From Streptomyces tuirus (GTDB taxonomy: Bacteria > Actinomycetota > Actinomycetes > Streptomycetales > Streptomycetaceae): 64,000 bases of DNA. Position numbers and translations under genes: made by a program. The DNA lies in the NCBI RefSeq assembly GCF_014701095.1, contig NZ_AP023439.1, positions 5,816,001-5,880,000 on the forward strand. Direction: 5' to 3'. This document shows positions 1 through 8,000 of this stretch, in pieces; positions within the stretch are counted from its first letter, which is position 1, and the number at the start of each line of letters is the position of its first letter. A model generated the notes under the pieces. It was not told the origin of the DNA. It saw only the letters and a list, made by a program, of their open reading frames with translations, and made no database searches.

Positions 1-255
1 CAGGTCGGCGCCGCGGACGTGCTGCTCGACCACGTCGCCGACGGTACGCCCTTCTGGATGAGCGCCGACCAGTACGTGTACTGGCGGCACACCCACCTCA
101 CCATCGACGTGGTCCCGGGCCGGGGAAGCGGGTTCTCCCTCGAATCACCCGAGGGCGTGCGCTTTCTGATCCGCTCCAGGGTCCTCACCGACGAGGAGTG
201 GGAACGCCTTGCCGGGGAGCCCCCGCTCCCGACCGGGGCGGACACCGCCGGCTGA
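1..255 (+). CDS. 3' end of an unidentified protein (5' truncated by window)
   Basis: The reading frame is open from base 1 to the TGA at 253-255. A GTG at 19 is only an internal valine candidate, so the true start most likely lies outside the window. The 84 visible residues contain an aromatic stretch (FWMSADQYVYW) followed by a beta-rich segment and an acidic, proline-rich tail. I do not recognise the family. Codon use is normal high GC, so this is a real coding end. It is followed by about 220 bases without a gene before the small membrane-protein operon. Confidence 0.6.
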   Translation, partial: QVGAADVLLDHVADGTPFWMSADQYVYWRHTHLTIDVVPGRGSGFSLESPEGVRFLIRSRVLTDEEWERLAGEPPLPTGADTAG

Positions 256-473
256 CCGGCGCCGCCCGTAACGGCGGCACACCCGGGGACCACCGAGCCG
301 GGGCGCCGCAGTCGTTTTCACCTGGTGCGAGAGGACGGGTCTGGGCAGAGTCGGGGGTGGCAGCTAGTCTGTAGGGAACGCGTCAAGTTTTGGGCGTGGG
401 GTGTGCCGGGAAGTCTGGTCGGCGTTTTCAGGGGCTGTGTGCCCGTTCGTCGATGTTTCCCGGAGGCGTCACC

Positions 474-650
474 GTGAGACTGTCCGCCAAAAGGCATTTC
501 GGCATCGCCTTGGTAGTCGCAGGAGCACTGATGTGCCTTGCCGGAGCTGCGCTCTACGTGATGCCCGGCCCTGGTTTCCCCGTTCTCGCGCTCGGCCTGG
601 CTGCCGTCGTCATCGGGCTCTTCCTGCTCGCCGCGCTCCGCCGCGAGTGA
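474..650 (+). CDS. small two-helix membrane protein with PGPGF motif
   Basis: 58-aa protein. The GTG at 474 is chosen because GGAGG sits at 462-466, about 7 bases upstream; the longer TTG start at 390 has no such site. The chain is two hydrophobic segments (about residues 9-28 and 33-53) joined by a VMPGPGFPVL turn, and ends in a basic tail. The PGPG-aromatic turn between two helices resembles the actinobacterial PGPGW-type putative transmembrane family; this is recognised from the motif only. It is the first of three tiny membrane-protein genes in a row (next at 688 and 978), probably co-transcribed. Function unknown. Confidence 0.6.
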   Translation: MRLSAKRHFGIALVVAGALMCLAGAALYVMPGPGFPVLALGLAAVVIGLFLLAALRRE

Positions 651-687
651 CGGCCGACTCAACTCTCCGACAGGAGCCCAGGTACTG

Positions 688-981
688 ATGCTTTGGCAGT
701 GGATCGGCCTTGCCGTCTTTTCCGTCACCCTGTTGCCCGCCGGCGTCGCGCTGCTGACCGGCCGCGTACCACGGCGGCTGCGTCCTCGCCTGGACCCGAT
801 GCGCCCGCGCGGCCTGGCGGTTCTCGCCTTCTACGCCGCTGCTCAGCTCAATGCCATTCCCCGCCTGGCCGGCGCCTCGCCCGTGGCTACTCTGGCCGCC
901 ACGGGCCTGGCGATGATGGTGACACTCGCGGGTTGCATCGTGGTGATGGTCGCCACCCAGAGGACCAGGGCCACCCGATGA
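688..981 (+). CDS. small membrane protein, unknown function
   Basis: 97-aa protein. The ATG at 688 follows an AGGAG box at about 672-676. It has hydrophobic segments near residues 4-24, 41-56 and 67-88, with a basic, arginine-rich loop after the first segment, so it is most likely an integral membrane protein with two or three helices. It starts 37 bases after the PGPGF gene, and its TGA overlaps the ATG of the next gene (ATGA at 978-981), so translation of the two is probably coupled. I do not recognise a family. Confidence 0.55.
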   Translation: MLWQWIGLAVFSVTLLPAGVALLTGRVPRRLRPRLDPMRPRGLAVLAFYAAAQLNAIPRLAGASPVATLAATGLAMMVTLAGCIVVMVATQRTRATR

Positions 982-1211
982 TCGGCCGTACCCGCTTGGT
1001 GCGGCATGCCTGGTCCCTGACCGTCTGGTGGTTGCTGCTGGCCCTGGCTCTGTGGCTCCTTGGCCAGGCCTTCGGCCAGACCTCTTCCCTCATGGCATGC
1101 GCCGCTTCCTCAGCGTTCCTGGTCGGCATCGGGGAGATCGGTGACTGGCTGCGTCGGCGTCTGGCAGCTCACCGGAGGCGGACGGGGCACGCACTCAAAC
1201 GGTCCCGCTGA
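978..1211 (+). CDS. small membrane protein, translationally coupled
   Basis: 77-aa protein starting within the stop codon of the preceding gene (ATGA overlap). It has two hydrophobic helices, around residues 13-31 and 36-52, and a C-terminal tail rich in arginine and lysine, expected to face the cytoplasm. It is the last of three tiny membrane-protein genes. About 50 bases after its stop begins the remnant of an unrelated catabolic operon. Function unknown; the operon arrangement is the best argument that it is real. Confidence 0.5.
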   Translation: MIGRTRLVRHAWSLTVWWLLLALALWLLGQAFGQTSSLMACAASSAFLVGIGEIGDWLRRRLAAHRRRTGHALKRSR

Positions 1212-1262
1212 ATGCACTTCCAGGGGGGGGGTCTGATGCTCTCCCGTTGGTGATATGCCGAG

Positions 1263-1349
1263 GGCGACGAGTTCACCGCGCACATCGGAGGGCTCGGCAC
1301 GGTCACCACCGCGTTCGCCTCCGCCGCCACGGAAGGAGCCGTCGCATGA
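1263..1349 (+). pseudogene. remnant: C-terminus of a 2-keto-4-pentenoate hydratase (MhpD-like)
   Basis: In the frame that ends with the TGA at 1347-1349 the translation reads GDEFTAHIGGLGTVTTAF and then a short alanine-rich tail. This resembles the conserved C-terminal strand of 2-hydroxypenta-2,4-dienoate hydratases (fumarylacetoacetase superfamily). No upstream part of such a gene is present; the frame runs into a stop at 1251. The stop overlaps the ATG of the next remnant (ATGA), exactly as in intact meta-cleavage operons where hydratase and acetaldehyde dehydrogenase are adjacent. Assignment rests on a short stretch. Confidence 0.5.
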
Positions 1350-1423
1350 GTACGAAGGTCGCCGTCATCGGGCCGGGCAACATCGGTACCCGCCTGATGG
1401 TCAAGATCCTCCGGCTCTCCGAC
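1346..1423 (+). pseudogene. remnant: N-terminus of acylating acetaldehyde dehydrogenase (MhpF-like)
   Basis: The ATG at 1346 opens a frame reading MSTKVAVIGPGNIGTRLMVK followed by ILRLSD. This matches the characteristic start of acetaldehyde dehydrogenase (acylating) with its GPGNIG dinucleotide-binding loop. After about residue 26 the homology stops and the frame continues as unrelated low-complexity sequence to 1561. The normal enzyme is about 300 residues, so this is a stump. Together with the hydratase tail it preserves only the gene junction of a former aromatic meta-cleavage operon. Confidence 0.6.
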
Positions 1424-1600
1424 CCGATTCGTGATGCGCTCCAGCCGCAAGCGGCACCCGACGGTGCGCCGTCCGCTGCCCGACGACTCCTGCCACACCG
1501 CGGTCCTCCCGCGCCGCTGCCGTGCCAGGGCGGGCGGCAGCGGGTGGGGAAGCGTGGCTGACCGTTGTCTTGGCCGACGGCACGCGGCGCACCGAACTGC

Positions 1601-1621
1601 GGCGGCTGTTGACCAGCCGCC
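1601..1621 (-). terminator. hairpin after the giant ATPase gene
   Basis: GGCGGCTG and CAGCCGCC form a perfect 8-bp stem with a 5-base loop, 16 bases beyond the stop codon of the minus-strand giant gene. No U-tract is visible, which is usual for Streptomyces terminators. Confidence 0.5.
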
Positions 1622-1637
1622 TGCGGCCGGGAAAGCG

Positions 1638-2009
1638 TCAACCGCTGACAGCTTCGACAATCTGTGTGGCAGCCGTGAATGCCGTAGCGGCTCCAGCGAC
1701 CGTCTCAAGCGTGTCGCGCAGGAAGCCGGCGAGACGGGCGACCCTGCCGGGGTTCGGCTGCTCGTTCTGCACCTCGCCCTCAAGCCGCTCGAGCGTAGTC
1801 ACCACATCGTTTGCGTCGCCGCCGTCCATCTGGTCATGGATCCGCTCGATCTCCGCCCGGAGTTCGGCGACCAGCTTGCCCAGGTCCTGCTTCTCAGCGG
1901 TCGCGTCCGGACCGACGGACGACGTATTGGTGACTTTGGCCTTGCTCTTGTGGCCGATCGCATTTCCTTGCAGGGTGGAACGCTCGATCTTGATGCTGCT
2001 GTCAGTCAT
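1638..2009 (-). CDS. possible separate 123-aa product from internal start of the giant gene
   Basis: Inside the giant frame, and in phase with it, an ATG at 2007-2009 (minus strand) is preceded five bases upstream by AGGAGG, a consensus Shine-Dalgarno. Translation from it would yield the C-terminal module alone, beginning MTDSSIKIERSTLQGNAIG and continuing as a coiled, Glu/Arg-rich helix, then an Ala/Thr-rich helix that ends IVEAVSG. In relatives this may be a separate downstream gene that has fused here by loss of a stop, or the locus may make both forms. Not proven from sequence alone. Confidence 0.45.
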   Translation of the reverse strand: MTDSSIKIERSTLQGNAIGHKSKAKVTNTSSVGPDATAEKQDLGKLVAELRAEIERIHDQMDGGDANDVVTTLERLEGEVQNEQPNPGRVARLAGFLRDTLETVAGAATAFTAATQIVEAVSG

Positions 2010-5000
2010 GGAGTCCTCCTGGATGGAACGGGCTGAGGCGGTGACGTAGTTGATGACCGGTGGCGGGGATGGTGAGGGAAAGACCGGCATTGCCTTGTAG
2101 GCGTGTTCGTTCAGATGAACCTCGCTCGGGCCTGGAGGCGCCTCCCGCGGACCGAGTTCGGCCGGAAGCGCGTTGATCAGTGCTTCTGCGAGATCTGACG
2201 GGGATCGGTACCGACGGGCTGAATGCGGGTGCAGGGCATCCTTCAACAGCCACTGCATGGCCGGCGGAACCCCCGGTAGGTCGTCGCGGACCAGCGCCTC
2301 CGCGTCCACAGAATTGTCCGGCTTCAGCGGCAACTGGTGTTCGGGATGGACCAGTTCGTACAGTACGGCCACCAGCGCACGGGCGTCGTGCTCGGGCCCT
2401 CGGATGTCGCCGTCGCCCATCGCCGATCGGTAGTAGCGCGAACCTTGCGGGGTCAGCAGCGGGCGGGGCTCGGGTCCCGCACTCACGCACCCGTACCCCC
2501 AGCCGACCACGAACACCTCTCGATTGTCGTTCTGCGCGTCGCCGGACAGGATCAGGTTGGCGGGGCGGATGTCCCCGTGCGACATGCGCTGGTTCTCCCA
2601 CACATTCTGGAGTGTCCAGCATGCCATCAGCACCCAACGGGCGGCTTTCACCGGATCGATGGACGGGGTCGATACAAGGTGATCGCCCAGTGAGAATCCG
2701 TTGACCCGCTCGTAGACGAGCCAGCTTCCCCGGACTTCCCAGCGTGGAGGAACTCCCTGCATCTGTTCGTATGCGTCGCCACCGAGCACCCTCGTGATCT
2801 CGCGAAGCACGTTGCGATCCGCTTCGGGGTAGTACTTGGCGATGTACTTGGTCGACGGATCGTCCCGGTGCACGACCACGCAGGACCGCTTGTCGGACGG
2901 AGAGATGCGATCCTGCACCTGGTAGCCGGCAGTGCGCAGCTCTCGCTCATGCGGGTGCATCCCGTCCGGGTCTTCCTCCGGAGGGCCGCTCTGCTCCTTG
3001 AGCCATCCCTGCACGATTCCATTCGCCCAGGAAAGGCAGTTGCCCTCGAGGACCAGCAATCCGTAGTCCAGGTAGTCGTCCAACTGCCGCCGTTCCTCCT
3101 CGGTGAGAGCACGGCGCACCTGCAGTTCGTCCGGATCGGTGTCCAGTTCGCTGTCGATCTTGAAGAACAGGTCCGGGATCCGGGCGCCGCTCGCGTAGGG
3201 GTCCGCGATGTCCAGCACGGCTTGACGCTGCCTCCTGACCCACTCGCCGGCCTCGTCCACGAGCTGTTGGTCGATGACCGTACGATTCAGCTGCTCAAGC
3301 AGCTCGGCGAGCCTCTTGCCCATCATGTGGACGTGCTGAGGATGCCCCCGTGTCTTGTCATAGACGAGCTCGGCAGCAGAGGCGAGCACTTGGACGGTGT
3401 TGTCGAAGCCCTGGTGAACGATCTGCAGGGTCGCCTGACGGTCCAATGGACCGATGCGCATGGGCTGGGAGAAGTCCTGCTGCGACAGCGTGCCTTCGAG
3501 GGACTGGCGCAACTGTTCGGTGGTGCAGGAGCCGCTGAAGAGCAGAGCCAGAGTTCCGTCGAGTTTCAGCGCGCGCAGAACGCCCATGTCGTTCGCCTTG
3601 GCCTGAGCGTTCGGATAGCGGTTCAGCAGTTCCTGGAACTCGTCGACGACGATCAGCAGAGCGATCTCCTCGTTCGGCCACACCTCGCGGCGCAGGCGCC
3701 GCCACCAGCGGCGGAAGTTCACACTGTTGTCCCCGGGAAGCTCCACGCCGCTGAGGTCGCGGCCGTACACGTCCTCGATCCGGTCCAAGACCGAGTTGGC
3801 GATCTGCTGAAGCATCGGGGCCGACCCCGGATTCGTCTCCTGTCCGTCGACCAGAACGGTGAGGGCACGGGGAATGCGCCATTCCGCCGGCGTCAGCAGC
3901 TCGCCGCCTGCCCCGCTGTGCATGCGCATCAGTTCATGGATGATCGATGTCTTGCCGGCTCGCCGAGAGCCCATCATGACGAGTGACGGCACCGAGTGCC
4001 GGTGAGCATCCGCGTACACGGTGCGCAGACGTTCAAGCTCGCTCGTGCGTCCGACGAACATGCCCGGCACTGCCGGTTCGCCCGGCCGGAACTTGGACAC
4101 GACTGCTTCCTGACGCACGAGCTGCTTCACCTGCACGGTGAACAGTGCCGTTTCCGTCTCGTCCCCGTTGGCCGGCGTCCCGGAGAGCTCGACGGTGAGT
4201 TCGCGGTCGGAGGCGGGGACCGCGAGGAAACACCCGACGGTGTTCGACGCCTTCAGCTCCCCCAGAGACCTCTCGTGGCCGAGCACCGTGACCTTGGTGT
4301 CACGCAGATCCCGGCCTGCGCGCACGACGAGTTGGAGCTCGACCGGCCCGTTGCTGAGCCGTGTCGCGGTAGATCGCCGCAGGGTGACGGAGCCTTCGGA
4401 CGACGTCGCACCCGACAGCAGTTGATCGCGGCCGTAGTCGTCCCACACCGCGCGCAGCGCGTCCTGCGTGGCCTTGGCGTGGACGCCGAGCGGCTCGGAG
4501 AGATCCGGGATCAGCGCCTCTCCCGTGCGAATCCGGCTCTCGGTCTCGACTGTGTGGTCTTCGAGCGTCTCCGCCGACGCTCTGCTCGTCGGCCGAGCCT
4601 GGAACTGCTGCCACTGCTGCTGCCAGCACCTGGCGAGGCTTCGGCTCACCGCCGCGTCGAGGCCGCCTACCGCGCACTCGGCCAGCGCGTCGCCGACTTC
4701 CTTGAGGTGGTCTCCGAGCTTCGGACTCCTCAGCAGCTCCTTCGTCGCGGACACCAGAGACGCGAGCTTCTCGGACGGCTCTGCCGCCGCTTCGGCGACC
4801 CGCCCGGCCAGAATCTGGTCGGCGTAGGCGTGCGGGTCCGGCAGCCCCGCCTCTTCGAAGGCGCCGGCCAGCCGGGAGCAGACCGTGTGGTGAGGCGCTC
4901 CGCTCTTCAGCGCTCGCTCGAAGGCGGCGACTGCGGTCCGGTACTGTCCTCGGCGGGCACAGGCCGTCCCGAGCAGCAAGGCCCGCGTCGTTACTTCCTT

Positions 5001-8000
5001 CTGTGCCGCTCTGCCCTGCGAGCGCCGCACCTTGCCGCTCAGGAACCTGTGCAGGCGGACGGGATCGTCCTCGAGGAACTCGTACACACGCTGCAACTGC
5101 GCCTCGGTCAAAGGCTGGACGCCGCTGTTCAGGGCCTCGGGTGTGCCGGCCGCGAGCGCGGTGTCGACCAGGACGTCACCGGGTGGTGGGGTCGGCTGGC
5201 GCAGTAGGTCCAGCGCCTGGGCCACCAGGGACCTTTCCCCCGCCTCGTCCGCGAGGACGGCCGCCAGCGCGGCCGGTGTGGAACTGCGCCGGGGGTCCAG
5301 CCGTGCGTGCAGCAGGAGCAGTTCCACCGCGGCGACGGGCATGTCAGCCATCTCGCGGTCGGTGAGCAGTCCGGCATGGGCCAGCAGCTGGTCCTGGTCG
5401 GAGTACCAGACAGGTGAGACGGAGAGCAGCCTCACCGCCTCGGCGTATTCACGACGGGCGCAGGCGAGGTACACGAGGACTTCCTGTCGGTCCTGACGGG
5501 AACCGATCAGCGACGCGACCGTACGGGCCTCCTCGTCCCGCTCCGCGTTGATCAGGCAGACCGCGGCCACCGTTGAGACGCGTGCGTAGCGGGGCTTCCT
5601 GGCGACGAGCTCCAGGGCGTGATCCGAGGCGAGCTCCCATTCCTCGTTCGCGGCCGCTTCCAGCAGATCCTGCGCTTCCTCCTTCGCCCAGCCGGGAAGC
5701 TGGTTCCTCAGGGCCGTCGGGCTCGTCGGGGGCTGGAACCGTGCCAGCGCCCGTACCCGGAGGTCGTCCAGGGTGGATTTGTACTCCTTCTTCAGCCTGC
5801 GCACGGTCTGCCGCCGGTCCAGACCCTGGTCGACGATGTCCCGCACTACCCGGTCAGCGGCCCGGCCCGGTGAAGGGAGAGGACCGGCTGCTTTGCGCAG
5901 GATCGCGGCCTCGGCACAGGTCGGGTTGCTCATCAGGGCCAGTTCGGCATAGCGGCCCAGGTCCTCCCGGGCTCCCAACTGCTGGGAGAGCTTCGCCAGG
6001 GAGAGATGGAACTCGAAGTGAGCGTCGTTGGAGTGGTAGGGCTCCAAGAGGGCACGCAGCTCCTGTGCACGCCCGAGCACCCTCGCCACGCGGACCGCCG
6101 GGGCGAGCAGCTCGAAGTTCGCCTGGGTCCTCTCGATCCATTCCGTCAAGAGTTCCCAGGCGGGGCCCGGACGCTGCGCCGCCTCCAGGACCATCGCCAG
6201 GCCGGCTGCCGTGGCGGCGTCCGGCGTGAGGGAGAACAGTTCCCGCATGATCGGCACATAACGCCCGGCCTCCTGGACGTCACCCAGGCGCATCGCCTTC
6301 CGCACCGCGTCGGCCGCGTTGCGGAAGGCGCTGACACTGGGGGCGCTGCGGCATTGCGCGATCAGACGGGCCGCCTCGACCTCCGCCTCGGCGAGAGACC
6401 GGTGCTGGACGGAAGGGGACGACGAGGCCGGACGTGAGGAGGCGCTGCCCCGCGCATCGTCCGGCTGCGCGATGGTGCGCCGTCGGACAGAAACCAGTCC
6501 CGTCTGCTCGGGTACCTTACGGCCGATCTCCGTGAAGAAGTCGTCGAGGGCGGCCTGCTGGTCCGGCGACGGCTGACGGGGCAGCACGCGCAGACAGTAT
6601 TCGAAGGTCGTGGCAGCGGCGTGGAGCTGGCCTGTGGCCGCATAGGCGCATCCCAGGTTCCAGGCCGCTCCCGCCGTGAGCCACAGGGTGTCGGCCCACT
6701 GGTCGTGCAGGTGCAAAGCGTCTTCCGGGCGTCCGGCCAGGACCAGGTAGCCCAGCGCGTTCGCGAGGGCGACCGGATGATCACGGACTGCAGCCGCCCA
6801 CGCGTCGGCGATGTAGTCGAGGGTTGATCCGGGCGGTGGCTGCTGGGCCAGACGAATACCGGGCTCGGTGGCCACCGGGCCGCTGATGGTCGCGGTCCTG
6901 GGCTTCAGTTCTCGCCGGGCGGCCGGCTGTCGCGCTCCCGCTTCGCGCATGCGCGGTGGCCTCTTGGGCAGCAGCTCGTTCGGCATCCCGGCTTCACGCG
7001 CCGCCCGGTCACGGAGCAGCAGCATCCGGGGAAGCTTTTCCGGTGGCGTCCATGACACGCACCTCTGCAGGAGTTCGGCCGCTTCCCCCGCCCTGCCGCC
7101 GTCAAGCAGCCAGTAGGAGACCTCACGTACCAGATAGTCGTCGCCTGTCCCCTCCACGTCCTCGAGGAGAACCGCAAAGGGCAGTCCGTTCGGAATCGGT
7201 GTCTGAGTGTTGCGGAGCCCCGACACGATGTCGGAGATCGTGATACCTCCCTGTCCGGACGTGGCACGGGCCTCCCACAGTGCGTCGAGCAGACCGCCGG
7301 CGCGGAGCCTGTCCTCCAGGGTCCGGAAGACGAGGGTTTCCCCATGAGCGGTTTTCGGGTCACCGGTCCCCGTTGTCACGACCCCTGACCCAGCAGCGGG
7401 CGACGAACTACCCGAGTCGGTCATCGCGCGGAGGCGCTGCTCCAGAGGGCCGGTCCATGTGTCCGGCGCTCCCAGGGCACGCGCCTGGTTCAGCACATTT
7501 CGTGCGACGACGGTGTCGAGGCACCGCGGATCGAGCGCCGTACGGGCCAGCTCGACGTAATGCCGCCAGACGAGCGCGCCCGGCGTCTCGCCGATCCGGG
7601 TGATCACCGCCCGCGCGCGCGCCAGGTCACCCGACTCCCGGCAGATGCGCAGCATGAGAAAGGCCCCTGGCGACGAAGCGTTCTCGCCGAGCACCTGTTC
7701 CAGCAGACGGGCCGCGTCCTCCGTCCGCCCCGACTCGTACAGATGCTTGGCCAGCGACTCGCTGGTCTGGCTGCCGCCGGCCGAGTGCTGGACGGTCGGC
7801 TGCGGAGCGGCAGCCGCCAACGGCGACTGGACGCCGTGCTGGGCACAGAACGAGGTCACGGAGTCCAGCTGCTCGCGCGACATTTTCCCGGGCAGGATCC
7901 GGTACATGACCTTGAGGGACTCCACGGCGTGGCCCACTAGACCGACCGCCGCGTACGCGCAGGCGATGTTCCAGGCCGCGGACGCGTTGAGGTACTGGCG

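Noticed and set aside
1522..1637. Plus-strand segment with a plausible helical product (EAWLTVVLADGTRRTELRRL)
   Set aside because: It is short, without a start or ribosome-binding site, overlaps the terminator hairpin and then runs antisense through the giant gene. Possibly another gene remnant, but not supportable.
2868..5207. Long plus-strand frames opposite the giant gene (372 and 403 aa)
   Set aside because: They are antisense mirrors produced by the high third-position GC of the real gene; they show no domains or start signals.
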